This document shows positions 25,727 to 34,830 of a DNA stretch of 64,000 nt, piece after piece. Location of the stretch: positions 1 to 64,000 of the forward strand of contig JADJWR010000003.1 in assembly GCA_016716275.1 (NCBI GenBank), in the 5' to 3' direction. A program made the position numbers and the translations under genes. Numbering within the stretch: the first letter of the stretch is position 1; each line of letters opens with the position of its first letter. Under the pieces are notes generated by a model, which saw only the letters and a program-made list of their open reading frames with translations, made no database searches and was not told where the DNA came from. The stretch is from Burkholderiales bacterium (lineage in GTDB: Bacteria > Pseudomonadota > Gammaproteobacteria > Burkholderiales > Burkholderiaceae_F).

Positions 25727-26015
25727 GGTCGTCGTCCGCGCCGTCGCCCGCCAGCCAGCGCCGCGACGAAGGCGGTCGCCGGCGCGCCGCTCACCCCGGC
25801 GAAACCGCGACGAACGGAGCCTGCGCGGGACGAAACGCCGGAAAGCGGGAGTGAGCGGCGGATTGTGCCAGCGGGCGACGAAAGCGCCGGCTGCAGTTCA
25901 GGCACCGATTCGCGCGCTCCGTCGCAATCCGCTCGCAGCGGCCCTCGCCGCTGCCTACAGTGCGCTTCATCGACAAGCAACGCAGTCGAGCAAGCAAACA
26001 CACGAGGAGTCCACC

Positions 26016-26228
26016 ATGTATGCACCTTCCAGCACCGTCCGCCTGCTCAGCGCTGCGCTGGCCGCCTTCATCGGTGCCTCGCTGCTGCTCGGCAAGTCCC
26101 ACTTCAGCGACCAGTACACCCGCCTGACCGCGCGCAGCGACGTCATCGTGCTGCCGGCGGCCGAGGTGGTCGGCGAGCGGCCGGCGACCAGCCTCGCCGC
26201 GACGCCGAGCGACAGCCGCGCCAACTGA
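26016..26228 (+). CDS. Small membrane-anchored or exported protein, unknown
   Basis: This 70-residue protein (MYAPSSTVRLLSAALAAFIG...) has a single hydrophobic segment at residues ~9-26, serving as an uncleaved anchor or signal. The C-terminal half is polar and ends ATPSDSRAN. GAGGAG lies nine bases before the ATG, and a strong terminator follows at 26284. The 289 bases between it and the divergent gamma-glutamyltransferase gene contain no other gene. No family is recognised. Confidence 0.6.
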   Translation: MYAPSSTVRLLSAALAAFIGASLLLGKSHFSDQYTRLTARSDVIVLPAAEVVGERPATSLAATPSDSRAN

Positions 26229-26283
26229 GCGTCGGCGCTGCGACAACCTCCCCCGAGACGGTCGGTGCCTCGGCACCGGTCGT

Positions 26284-26313
26284 GAAAAGGCCCGGCGCAA
26301 GCCGGGCCTTTTC
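26284..26313. terminator. Bidirectional rho-independent terminator
   Basis: GAAAAGGCCCGGC (26284-26296), a GCAA loop, then GCCGGGCCTTTTC (26301-26313): a perfect 13-bp stem with A and T flanks. It sits between the small gene at 26016 and the convergent tctA (ends 26339) and would work in both directions. Confidence 0.85.
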
Positions 26314-26338
26314 GTTGTGCGCCGTACCCGGCCGAGCT

Positions 26339-27850
26339 TCAGGTTTCCTCGTGGAACGCCTGCGCGCGGCGGCTCTTGATCGCCGGCACCGCCACCACCA
26401 GCACCAGCGCCAAGGCCATCAGCAGCAGGGCGAGCGACAGCGGGCGGGTGAAGAACACCGTCGGGTCGCCGCGCGACAGCAGCATCGCCCGGCGCAGGTT
26501 CTCCTCCATCATCGGCCCCAGGATGAAGCCGAGGATCAGCGGCGCCGGCTCGCAGTCCAGTTTGTAGAACAGGTAGCCGACGGCGCCGAAGATGGCGGTC
26601 ACGTAGACGTCGAACGGGTTGTTGTTGATCGAGAAGGCGCCGATGCAGCAGAAGGCGAGGATCGCCGGGTACAGCCAGCGGTAGGGCACCTTCAGCAACT
26701 GCACCCAGATGCCGATCAGCGGCAGGTTGAGCACCACCAGCATCAGGTTGCCGACCCACATCGAGGCGATCAGGCCCCAGAACAGCGCCGGGTTGCTCGA
26801 CATCACCTGCGGGCCCGGCTGGATGTTGTGGATGGTCATCGCGCCGATCATCAGCGCCATCACCGCGTTGGGCGGGATGCCGAGGGTGAGCATCGGGATG
26901 AACGCGGTCTGCGCGCCGGCGTTGTTGGCCGACTCGGGCCCGGCGACGCCGCGGATGTTGCCCTGGCCGAACGGCGGCTGCGCGCCGGCGCCGGCGATCT
27001 TCTTCTCCAGGCTGTAGGCGGCGAACGACGACAGCAACGCGCCGCCGCCCGGCAGGATGCCGAGCACCGAGCCGAGCGCCGTGCCGCGGGCGATCGCCGG
27101 CGCCGCCTCCTTGAGGTCGGCGCCGGTCGGCAGCAGGTTCTTCACCTTGCCGGTGAACACCTCGCGCGTCTCGCGCTTCTCGACGTTGGCGACGATCTCG
27201 GCGAAGGCGAACACGCCCATCGCCACGGCGACGAAGCCGATGCCGTCGGTCAGTTCCGGCACGTCGAAGGCGAAGCGCGCCACCCCGGAGTTGACGTCGG
27301 TGCCGATCAGGCCGAGCAGCAGGCCGAGCACGATCATCGCGATCGCCTTGATCAGGCTGCCGGCGGCGAGCACCACGGCGCCGATCAGGCCTAGCACCAT
27401 CAGCGAGAAGTACTCGGCCGGGCCGAACTTGAAGGCGAGTTCGACCAGCGGCAGCGCGAAGGCGGCGATCAGCAGTGTGGCCACGCTGCCGGCAAAGAAC
27501 GAGCCGATGGCCGAGATGCCGAGCGCCGCGCCGGCGCGGCCGCGGCGCGCCATCTGGTAGCCGTCGAGGCAGGTGACCACCGAGGCCGCCTCGCCGGGCA
27601 GGTTGACCAGGATCGCGGTGGTCGAGCCGCCGTACTGCGCGCCGTAGTAGATGCCGGCCAGCATGATCAGGGCGGAGGTCGGCTCCAGCGCGTAGGTGAA
27701 CGGCAGCAGCATCGCCAGCGTGGCCACCGGTCCGAGGCCCGGCAGCACGCCGATCAGCGTGCCGATCAGCGTGCCGGCGAAGCAGTAGGCCAGGTTCTTC
27801 AGCGTCAGCGCGGTGGCCAGGCCGAGCGCCAGGTTGTTCAGCAGTTCCAC
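26339..27850 (-). CDS. tctA: Tripartite tricarboxylate transporter permease TctA
   Basis: This 503-residue integral membrane protein is the large subunit of the TTT transporters that import di/tricarboxylates. Family segments are GTLIGTLIGVLPGLGPVATL, YYGAQYGGSTTAILVNLPG and GILPGGGALLSSFAAYSLEK, with about 11-12 hydrophobic stretches. It is the last gene of tctC-tctB-tctA (29363 to 26339), 16 bases after tctB. It ends next to a bidirectional terminator. The substrate is unknown. Confidence 0.95.
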   Translation of the reverse strand: MELLNNLALGLATALTLKNLAYCFAGTLIGTLIGVLPGLGPVATLAMLLPFTYALEPTSALIMLAGIYYGAQYGGSTTAILVNLPGEAASVVTCLDGYQMARRGRAGAALGISAIGSFFAGSVATLLIAAFALPLVELAFKFGPAEYFSLMVLGLIGAVVLAAGSLIKAIAMIVLGLLLGLIGTDVNSGVARFAFDVPELTDGIGFVAVAMGVFAFAEIVANVEKRETREVFTGKVKNLLPTGADLKEAAPAIARGTALGSVLGILPGGGALLSSFAAYSLEKKIAGAGAQPPFGQGNIRGVAGPESANNAGAQTAFIPMLTLGIPPNAVMALMIGAMTIHNIQPGPQVMSSNPALFWGLIASMWVGNLMLVVLNLPLIGIWVQLLKVPYRWLYPAILAFCCIGAFSINNNPFDVYVTAIFGAVGYLFYKLDCEPAPLILGFILGPMMEENLRRAMLLSRGDPTVFFTRPLSLALLLMALALVLVVAVPAIKSRRAQAFHEET

Positions 27851-27866
27851 CGCGCCGCGTCGCCTG

Positions 27867-28328
27867 TCACCTGTCGATGAACGCGGGCCAGACCGGCACC
27901 ACCATGCCCAGACCCCAGATAAACACCGCCAGCACCAGCACGACCAGGAAGGCGGCGAGCGGGATCACCTCGCGCAGGCGGAACTCGTGGCTGGCGTAGG
28001 CCGACACGCCGATCAGCACCAGCAGCGCCGCCACCAGGCCGGCCGGCCGCAGCAGCAGGGCAAACAGCGCCACCGCGCCGAGCACCACCGCCAGCGGGCC
28101 GAAGTGGAAGCGCTCGATATCGCTGCCCGGTTCCTCGCGCGCCAGGCCCTTGATGGCGATCACCAGGCCGAGGAAGGCCAGCAGGCCGCCGAGCACGGTG
28201 GGGAAGTAGCCCGGCCCCATGCGCTGCGCCGCGCCGAGGTCGTAGCGCTGGGCGAAGCCGGCGAACGCCAGCCCGACGACCAGGAACATGACGCCGGACC
28301 AGAAATCCTTCTGGTGCCTGATGCGCAC
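27867..28328 (-). CDS. tctB: Tripartite tricarboxylate transporter small membrane subunit TctB
   Basis: This 153-residue protein has four predicted membrane segments, beginning MRIRHQKDFWSGVMFLVVG, with the TctB hallmark LGAAQRMGPGYFPTVLGGL near residues 30-48. It is the accessory subunit that pairs with TctA. It lies between tctC and tctA with short gaps, consistent with one operon. Confidence 0.92.
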   Translation of the reverse strand: MRIRHQKDFWSGVMFLVVGLAFAGFAQRYDLGAAQRMGPGYFPTVLGGLLAFLGLVIAIKGLAREEPGSDIERFHFGPLAVVLGAVALFALLLRPAGLVAALLVLIGVSAYASHEFRLREVIPLAAFLVVLVLAVFIWGLGMVVPVWPAFIDR

Positions 28329-28367
28329 GCTCGAGTTCCCTGCAGTGCCGGCGGCGGGGCGGCCGGC

Positions 28368-29363
28368 TCAGTCCACCCTGGCGCCGGAGAACTTCACCAC
28401 CTTCTCGTACTTGGCCAGCTCGGCGCGGATGAAGGCGGCGAACTGCTCGGGCGAGCTCGGCGCGGGCTCCGCACCCATGTTCTTCAGCCGCTCGCGCATC
28501 TCCGGCGTGGCGAGCGCGCGGCGGAACTCGTCGTTCAGCCGCGCCACCACCGGCGCCGGCGTGCCGGCCGGCGCGAACACGCCGAACCAGGTGGTGACGT
28601 CGAAGCCGGTGAGCTGCTTGCCGCCGGCCTCGGCCATCGTCGGCACGTCGGGCAGCGACGGCGACCGCGTGGTGGTCGTCACCGCGAAGGCGCGCAGCTT
28701 GCCGGCGCGGATGTTGGCGGCGGCCGAGGCGAGGTTGTCGAACATCAGGTCGGTCTGGCCGGCGAGCAGCCCGAGTTGCGCCGGCGCCGCGCCCGCATAG
28801 GGGATGTGCACCATCGACACCCCGGCCATCGACTTGAGCAGTTCGCCGGCCATGTGGCCGCCGCTGCCGTTGCCGCCGGAGGCATAGGAGAGCTTGCCCG
28901 GGCTGCGGCGCATGTAGGCGATCAGCGACGGCACCGAGTCGATGCCGAGCCGGCCGGCGGTCTCCGGCGTCAGCACCAGCACGTTGGGCACCTGCGCGAT
29001 CAGCGTGATCGGCGCGAAGTCCCTGACCGGGTCGTAGGGCAGCTTGGCGAACAGCCACGGGTTGATGGCGTGCGTGGCCACCGCGCCGATCACCAGCGTG
29101 TAGCCGTCGGCCGGCTGCTTGGCGACGTAGTCGACGCCGAGGTTGCCACCGGCGCCGGCGCGGTTCTCGACCACCACCGCGCCGAGCGAGTCCTTGACCC
29201 GTTCGGCCAGCGTGCGCGCGGCGATGTCGAGCGGGCCGCCGGGCGGGTAGGGCACGATCAGGCGGATCGGCTTGCTCGGGTACGCTGCGCCCTGCGCCAG
29301 CACCAGCGGCGAGGCGGCGACGCCGACGGCGGCAGCGGCGGCGAGGAAGAGGCGTCGGCTCAC
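28368..29363 (-). CDS. tctC: Tripartite tricarboxylate transporter substrate-binding protein TctC (Bug family)
   Basis: This 331-residue periplasmic receptor has signal peptide MSRRLFLAAAAAVGVAA and cleavage near LAQG. Family segments are YPSKPIRLIVPYPPGGPLD, VVENRAGAGGNLGVDYVA and PADGYTLVIGAVATHAINP. It delivers the ligand to TctBA encoded directly downstream. GGAGAACCCGTG precedes the ATG. It is divergent from the acetyltransferase gene. It differs clearly from the Bug protein at 17163, so the two probably bind different ligands. Confidence 0.94.
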   Translation of the reverse strand: MSRRLFLAAAAAVGVAASPLVLAQGAAYPSKPIRLIVPYPPGGPLDIAARTLAERVKDSLGAVVVENRAGAGGNLGVDYVAKQPADGYTLVIGAVATHAINPWLFAKLPYDPVRDFAPITLIAQVPNVLVLTPETAGRLGIDSVPSLIAYMRRSPGKLSYASGGNGSGGHMAGELLKSMAGVSMVHIPYAGAAPAQLGLLAGQTDLMFDNLASAAANIRAGKLRAFAVTTTTRSPSLPDVPTMAEAGGKQLTGFDVTTWFGVFAPAGTPAPVVARLNDEFRRALATPEMRERLKNMGAEPAPSSPEQFAAFIRAELAKYEKVVKFSGARVD

Positions 29364-29478
29364 GGGTTCTCCTTCAGGCGGACGGTGGCGGAAAAGGGTG
29401 GATTACACCGGAAATCGCAGCGCCATGCCGGCGAGCGAAGCGGCGCGGGCGGACTCTGGAGCCGGCGGCGGCCGGCGC

Positions 29479-30057
29479 ATGCCTGCGCCGCAGATCGTCA
29501 CCGAGAGGCTGTACATCGAACTGGCCGCGCCGGGGCACGCCGCCGCGCACGCCGGGTTCTTCGCCCGCAACCGCGAGCACTTGGCCCGCTGGGACCCGCC
29601 GCGCGGCGAGGTCGAGTCGGCCGGCTACTGGGCCCGCGCGCTGGCCGCCTCGCAGCGGGATTTCGACGCCGGCCGCAGCGTGGCGCTGGTGGCGCTGTCG
29701 CGCGAGGAGCCGGCCAACCTGCTGGTGGCGCGCGTGAACTTCACGCAGATCGCGCGCGGCGCCTTTCACTCGTGCATGCTCGGCTTCGCCATCGACCGGG
29801 ACCACGAGGGCAGGGGGCTGATGCGCGAGGCGCTGGCGGCGAGCATCGACTGGGTGTTCGGGGCGCTCAACCTGCATCGGGTGCAGGCCAGCCACCGCCC
29901 GGAGAACATGCGCAGCGAGCGGCTGCTGGCGCGGCTCGGTTTCGAGCGCGAGGGGCTGGCGCGCCAGTACCTGTTCATCGACGGCGCCTGGCGCGACCAC
30001 GTGATCAACGCGAAGCTGAATCCCAGATTCGACCCGTCGGCGCTCGCCTCGCGCTGA
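29479..30057 (+). CDS. GNAT family acetyltransferase, RimJ-like
   Basis: This 192-residue N-acetyltransferase begins TERLYIELAAPGHAAAHAGF and has the acetyl-CoA loop FAIDRDHEGRGLMREAL (Q/RxxGxG/A type) and the RimJ/RimL C-terminal signature NMRSERLLARLGFEREG with DGAWRDHVINA. It is likely a ribosomal-protein or peptide N-terminal acetyltransferase. ATG 29479 fits the family start; longer in-frame ORF sequence upstream is low-complexity. The next gene starts 40 bases later on the same strand. Confidence 0.85.
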   Translation: MPAPQIVTERLYIELAAPGHAAAHAGFFARNREHLARWDPPRGEVESAGYWARALAASQRDFDAGRSVALVALSREEPANLLVARVNFTQIARGAFHSCMLGFAIDRDHEGRGLMREALAASIDWVFGALNLHRVQASHRPENMRSERLLARLGFEREGLARQYLFIDGAWRDHVINAKLNPRFDPSALASR

Positions 30058-30097
30058 GCTGACGGTGACCATCCGCCGAGGCGAACCGCGAACTGCC

Positions 30098-31207
30098 ATG
30101 AATCCCTCCGACAACGACGAGCGCGTCGCCCGCGCCCTGCATCACGCAGGTGTACAGCCGGCCGGCGCGCCGCTGACGCCGCCGCTGGTGCTGACCACCG
30201 CCTATGTGCTGCCCGGCGACCCGGCGGGCGACTATCAGTACGCGCGCTGGGCTAATCCGACCTGGACCGCGCTCGACGCGGCATTGGCGCTGCTCGAGGA
30301 TGCGCCGGTGGTGACCTTCCCCTCGGGCATGGCGGCGATCGCCGCGGTCTTCTACGGGCTGCTGAAGGCCGGCGACCGCATCCTGCTGCCGGCCGACGGC
30401 TACTACACGACGCGCATCCTGGCCGAGCGCTTCCTGGTGCCGCTGGGGGTGGCCTTCGATCTGGTGGCCACCGCCGCGCTGGGGCAGAAGTCGTTCGACG
30501 GCTACCGGCTGGTGATGATCGAGACGCCGTCGAACCCGGCGCTCGACCTGGCCGACATCCGCGCGGTATCGGCGGCGGCCAGGGCGGCCGGCGCGATCGT
30601 CGCCGTCGACAACACGATGATGACGCCGCTCGGCCAGCGGCCGCTCGAGCTCGGCGCCGACCTCCTCGTCAGTGCCGACACCAAGGCGCTCAACGGCCAC
30701 TCGGACGTGCTGTTCGGCCACGTTGCCTCGCGCGAGCCGAAATTGCTCGACGCGGTGCGCGACTGGCGCCGCATTGCCGGCGCCATCCCGGGGCCGTTCG
30801 AGGCCTGGCTGGTGCACCGGGGCATCGAGACGCTCGAGCTGCGCTTCGCGCGGATGAGCGAATCGGCGCTGGCACTCGCCGGGCGCCTGCGCGGGCATCG
30901 GGCGGTGCGCTCGGTGGTCTATCCCGGCCTGCCGGAGCATCCGGCGCACCAACTGGCGCGGCGGCAGATGCGCGGCTTCGGTTCGATCGTCGGCGTGACG
31001 CTGGCCGACAAGGAGGCCGCCGAACGGTTCATCGGCGGTTGCCGCTTCGTGCGTGCCGCCACCAGCTTCGGCGGCCTGCACACCAGCGCCGAGCGGCGCG
31101 CCCGCTGGGGCGACCAGGTCGCCGATGGTTTCATCCGCCTGTCGGTCGGCTGCGAGCCGCTCGAGGCGCTGTGGCGGGACATGCAGCGCTCGCTCGACGC
31201 GCTCTGA
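30098..31207 (+). CDS. PLP-dependent trans-sulfuration enzyme (Cys/Met metabolism family)
   Basis: This 369-residue fold-type I PLP enzyme resembles cystathionine gamma-lyase/synthase and methionine gamma-lyase. Motifs are YQYARWANPTWTALDAALA, FPSGMAAIAAVF, the PLP-ring Asp in GAIVAVDNTMMTPLGQ, the Schiff-base Lys in LLVSADTKALNGHSD and SFGGLHTSAERRARWG. Start ATG 30098; a GTG at 30065 would add 11 residues. The substrate within the family is not resolved. It is convergent with the acylphosphatase gene. Confidence 0.9.
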   Translation: MNPSDNDERVARALHHAGVQPAGAPLTPPLVLTTAYVLPGDPAGDYQYARWANPTWTALDAALALLEDAPVVTFPSGMAAIAAVFYGLLKAGDRILLPADGYYTTRILAERFLVPLGVAFDLVATAALGQKSFDGYRLVMIETPSNPALDLADIRAVSAAARAAGAIVAVDNTMMTPLGQRPLELGADLLVSADTKALNGHSDVLFGHVASREPKLLDAVRDWRRIAGAIPGPFEAWLVHRGIETLELRFARMSESALALAGRLRGHRAVRSVVYPGLPEHPAHQLARRQMRGFGSIVGVTLADKEAAERFIGGCRFVRAATSFGGLHTSAERRARWGDQVADGFIRLSVGCEPLEALWRDMQRSLDAL

Positions 31208-31213
31208 CCGGCG

Positions 31214-31501
31214 TCAGCCATCGGGCAGCGGCGCGAAGCCGCTGCCGATCGCTGCGCTCTCCGCCGCCGTCGCCGGCCGCGTCTCGAGCTGATCGACCCG
31301 CGCCGATCGCGGACCGTGCTGCGCCCAGCGCAGCATCGCGTCAATCGCGGCGTCGTCGCCGTCGATCACCGCCTCGACCCGACCGTCGCCGCAGTTGCGC
31401 ACCCAGCCGCGCGCGCCATGCTGCAGCGCTGCCTCGCACATCGACCAGCGGAAGCCGACGCCCTGCACGCGGCCCGAGATCAGCAGGTGAAGCGCCGCCA
31501 T
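31214..31501 (-). CDS. acyP: Acylphosphatase
   Basis: This 95-residue acylphosphatase hydrolyses carboxyl-phosphate bonds such as acetyl phosphate. The phosphate loop and catalytic Arg lie in LLISGRVQGVGFRWSMCEAA, and the catalytic Asn in RGWVRNCGDGRVEAVIDGD. Length is normal. It is convergent with the PLP enzyme (six-base gap) and directly downstream of the CoA-transferase gene on the same strand. Confidence 0.92.
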   Translation of the reverse strand: MAALHLLISGRVQGVGFRWSMCEAALQHGARGWVRNCGDGRVEAVIDGDDAAIDAMLRWAQHGPRSARVDQLETRPATAAESAAIGSGFAPLPDG

Positions 31502-31520
31502 CGGCTCGTCGCTGCCGCGC

Positions 31521-32750
31521 TCAGATCACGCCGCGGCCGCGCAGGGCGGCGATGGCTGCGGCGTCCAGCCCGGCAAGCTCGCGCAGCACCTCGTCGGTGT
31601 GCTGGCCGAGCAGCGGCGGCGGTCGCTCGTAGTTCGGGCTCGAGCCGCTCATGCGGATCGGCATGCCAACCAGCGGCACGCTGCCGGCGGTCGGATGCGG
31701 CAGGTCGATGCGGGTGCCGCGCGCCACCGCCTGCGGGTCGGCGAGCGCCTGCGCGATCGAGTTGATCGGGCCGCAGGGAACGCCGGCGGCCTCCAGCCTC
31801 TCTGCCCAGAAGGCGGCCGGCTTCTCGCCGACGATCGCCTCGAGCAGCGGCACCAGCAGCGCGCGGTTGCGCACCCGCTCGGCGTTCCTGGCAAAGCGCG
31901 GATCGCTGGACAGGTCGGGCCGGCCGGCGATCTCGCAGAACCTGGCGTACTGGCTGTCGTTGCCCACCGCGATCACCACGTGGCCGTCGGCGGCGGCGAA
32001 CACCTGGTACGGCACGATGTTCTGGTGCGCGTTGCCGGCGCGGCCGGGCGCCTTGCCGGTGGTCAGGTAGTTCATGTTCATGTTGGCCAGCATGGCGATC
32101 ATCGTGTCGAACAGCGCCAGGTCGATGTACTGGCCGCGGCCGCTGCGTTCGCGCTGCGTCAGCGCGGCCAGGATCGCCACGGTCGCGTACATGCCGGTCA
32201 TCAGGTCGCTGACCGCCACGCCGGCTTTCTGCGGGCCGCCGCCGGGCAGCCCGTCGCGCTCGCCGGTGATCGACATGAAGCCGCCCATCGCCTGGATGAT
32301 GAAGTCGTAGCCGGCGCGGTCCTTGTACGGACCGTCCTGGCCGAAGCCGGTGATCGAGCAGTAGACCAGGCGCGGGTTGGCCGCCGACAACGAGGCGTAG
32401 TCGAGGCCGTACTTCGCCAGCTGGCCGACCTTGTAGTTCTCGATCAGCACGTCGGAGGCCGCCGCCAGCTCGCGCAGCAGCCGCTGACCGTCGGCCTTGC
32501 CGATGTCGACCGTCACCGAGCGCTTGCCGCGGTTGGCCGACAGGTAGTAGGCAGCCTCGGTGGTGTCGCGACCGTCGGCATCCTTCAGGTATGGCGGGCC
32601 CCAGGCGCGGGTGTCGTCGCCGCTGCCGGGCCGCTCGATCTTGATCACGTCGGCGCCGAGGTCGGCGAGCAGCTGCGTGCACCAGGGGCCGGCCAGCACG
32701 CGCGTCAGGTCGAGCACGCGCAGGTGTTCGAGGGCCTTGATCGAGGTCAT
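31521..32750 (-). CDS. CaiB/BaiF family class III CoA transferase
   Basis: This 409-residue family III CoA transferase moves CoA between acids. Family segments are LRVLDLTRVLAGPWCTQLLA and LGADVIKIERPGSGD (N-terminus), the active-site Asp region KDRAGYDFIIQAMGGFMS (about residue 150) and LFDTMIAMLANMNMNYL. Start ATG 32750 (MTSIKALEHL) fits the family; ATG 32756 or 32780 are possible. The substrate is not known. It is divergent from the DUF4442 gene; the 83-base gap has no marked operator. Confidence 0.93.
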   Translation of the reverse strand: MTSIKALEHLRVLDLTRVLAGPWCTQLLADLGADVIKIERPGSGDDTRAWGPPYLKDADGRDTTEAAYYLSANRGKRSVTVDIGKADGQRLLRELAAASDVLIENYKVGQLAKYGLDYASLSAANPRLVYCSITGFGQDGPYKDRAGYDFIIQAMGGFMSITGERDGLPGGGPQKAGVAVSDLMTGMYATVAILAALTQRERSGRGQYIDLALFDTMIAMLANMNMNYLTTGKAPGRAGNAHQNIVPYQVFAAADGHVVIAVGNDSQYARFCEIAGRPDLSSDPRFARNAERVRNRALLVPLLEAIVGEKPAAFWAERLEAAGVPCGPINSIAQALADPQAVARGTRIDLPHPTAGSVPLVGMPIRMSGSSPNYERPPPLLGQHTDEVLRELAGLDAAAIAALRGRGVI

Positions 32751-32833
32751 CTGCATTCCGCTTTCGGAGTCCGGCGCCAAGCTTAATCGCCGCTGCGGTG
32801 CGCTAATGTTCGCCGGCCCGTGATCGAACGCCG

Positions 32834-33298
32834 ATGGCCCGCAAGCACCCCCCCTGGCTGCTCCGACTCGCCATGAACCTGTGGCCGCCGTATCTCGGCG
32901 CCGGCATCCGGGTGCGGCGGATCGCCGATGATTTCCGAGAGATCCTCGTCGAGATGCCGCTGCGCCTGCGCAACCGCGGCTATTTCGGCACCCACTTCGG
33001 CGGCTCGCTGTACGCGATGACCGACCCGTTCTTCGCGCTGATGGTGCTGCACAACCTGCCCGGCGACTACCTGGTGTGGGACAAGGCGGCGTCGATCGAA
33101 TTCCTCGCCCCGGGCCGCTCGCGCATGCGGGCGCGCTTCGTGCTCGCCGACGAGGACCTCGAGCGGATCGTCAGGATGACCGCCAGCGGCGACAAGCACC
33201 TGCACCTGTTCAACGTCGACGTGGTCGACGACGAGGGGCTGGTGGTGGCCAGGGTGGAAAAGATCGTCTACGTGCGACGCAAGAGGAACACGTCATGA
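32834..33298 (+). CDS. DUF4442 hotdog-fold protein (putative thioesterase)
   Basis: This 154-residue hotdog-fold protein is of the PaaI/YbgC-like DUF4442 group. Visible signature: RRIADDFREILVEMPL, then NRGYFGTHFGGSLYAMTDPF at residues ~48-67, then YLVWDKAASIEFLAPGRSR. Related proteins hydrolyse acyl-CoA, and the neighbouring CoA transferase fits acyl-CoA handling, but no activity is established. Its stop overlaps the start of the next gene (ATGA), so the two are translationally coupled. Confidence 0.85.
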   Translation: MARKHPPWLLRLAMNLWPPYLGAGIRVRRIADDFREILVEMPLRLRNRGYFGTHFGGSLYAMTDPFFALMVLHNLPGDYLVWDKAASIEFLAPGRSRMRARFVLADEDLERIVRMTASGDKHLHLFNVDVVDDEGLVVARVEKIVYVRRKRNTS

Positions 33299-34080
33299 GC
33301 CACCACCGGCCCTGGCCGTGGCCGCGCATCCAGGCGCACCGCGGCGGCGGCGCGCTGGCGCCCGAGAACACGCTGGCGGCGATACGCCGCGGCTGCGCGA
33401 TGGGCTTCCGGGCGATCGAGATCGACGCGCGGCTGACCAGCGACGAAGTGCCGGTGGTGATCCACGACCGCACGCTCGAGCGCACCACCGACGGCAAAGG
33501 CGCCGTCGCGCAGACCACTTCGGCGGCGATCGCGCGGCTGGACGCCGGCAGCTGGTTCGCGCCCGAGTACCGCGGCGAGCATGTGCCGACGCTGGCCGGG
33601 ACGATCGCCTTCTGCCGTTCGCAGGGCATCTGGATCAACCTGGAGATCAAGCGTGCTGCCGGCCAGATCGCCCGCATCGGCGAGGTGGTCGCGCGCACCG
33701 CGGCGCAGGGCTACGGCGACCTGCTGCGCCCCGGCGGCGACCGGGCGGAGAGCGTTGTCGCGCAGGCACCGCTGCTGTCGTCGTTCGGCCGCGAGGCGCT
33801 GCTGGCGGCGCGCCAGGCGGCGCCGGACCTGCCGCGCGGCTTGCTGGTCGACGACGTGCCGGAGAATTTCGCGGCCGAGCTCGACCAACTCGGCTGCGTC
33901 AGCCTGCATACGGACCACGAGACGCTTACCCGGGACAAGGCCCGCGCGGTCAAGGACGCCGGCTACTGGCTGTTCTGCTACACGGTGGACGACCCGGCGC
34001 GGGCGCGCGAAATATTCGCCTGGGGCGTCGATGCGCTGTGCACCGACCGGATCGACCTGATCGGCGCCGGCTTTGCCTGA
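33295..34080 (+). CDS. ugpQ: Glycerophosphodiester phosphodiesterase
   Basis: This 261-residue cytoplasmic GDPD hydrolyses glycerophosphodiesters to glycerol-3-phosphate and an alcohol. Catalytic and metal motifs are IQAHRGGGALAPENTLAAI (first His), IEIDARLTSDEVPVVIHDRT (E/D pair and second His) and WINLEIKRAAG, with GLLVDDVPENFAAEL and DALCTDRIDL at the end. No signal peptide is present, so it resembles UgpQ rather than GlpQ. ATG 33295 overlaps the preceding stop by four bases. Confidence 0.9.
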   Translation: MSHHRPWPWPRIQAHRGGGALAPENTLAAIRRGCAMGFRAIEIDARLTSDEVPVVIHDRTLERTTDGKGAVAQTTSAAIARLDAGSWFAPEYRGEHVPTLAGTIAFCRSQGIWINLEIKRAAGQIARIGEVVARTAAQGYGDLLRPGGDRAESVVAQAPLLSSFGREALLAARQAAPDLPRGLLVDDVPENFAAELDQLGCVSLHTDHETLTRDKARAVKDAGYWLFCYTVDDPARAREIFAWGVDALCTDRIDLIGAGFA

Positions 34081-34830
34081 GTCGTCGCGGCCGTAGTCCG
34101 GCTCGACAAGCTGCCCGCGAGCGGTGCGAGCGGCCGGTCGCGGGTACATCTGCCCGGGTGGGCACGCGAGCGAGGCGCCGCGATCGCCGTTCGGCCACAT
34201 CCGGCCCTTCGTTCGCCCCTGACGCGCCATTCCGAACGACCGGTGATGAGTTGGAGCCGACGTCGCTCGGCGGCGAGAACCAACGGCGTCCATGGCTACC
34301 GATTGTCGACGTTCACGATTTCGATGCTCGAAAGCACGCCCCCTGGCGTGAGCGTTAGCTTGTCAGCGTGACGAACTGGCGCAACCGACCCGGTCCTGAC
34401 TTTCATGTTCAGAACTGAATGTCACAACGCAGCCGATCCCGCGACATTGCTCGCAGACAGCCAAGAGACTGCACTTGCGGCCGGGGCATCAACGCCTTGA
34501 CTCAGTACATGAGCCCAGGTGGGCTCATCAAGAGGTTAGTTGTTGCCGTCGCACCAAGCGGGTGTTCGGCTTCAGCACGGCCCGCCCCGCGGCATCGCGC
34601 TGCCCAGACACTCAAAATGTTCCGCCTACAAGCTGTCGATCGAGGACCGCGAAGCAAATGTCAGTGCCAAGGGCTCGAGACCGACCGTCAGTCGGTCGCA
34701 AGCCCTGGGCGCAAAGCGACGTTCAGAGGGCTGCGCAGCTTCGTCCAGGGCTTCGGCGGGCTACGCGCGTAGCCCCGACGTTGGCAAACGTGTCGCGCCA
34801 GAGTTGAGCCCTGCGCTGTCGCGCAGAGGT
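34081..34830. other. Gene-free stretch with palindromes
   Basis: No convincing gene is seen in these 750 bases; the short ORFs lack ribosome sites and family motifs. Two inverted repeats stand out: ATGAGCCC-AGGT-GGGCTCAT (34509-34528) and an 18-bp perfect palindrome GGGCTACGCGCGTAGCCC (34758-34775). The second lies 55 bases downstream of the minus-strand lipocalin-like gene and could act as its terminator. A segment CGAACGACCGGTGA near 34232 recurs near 39578. Confidence 0.5.
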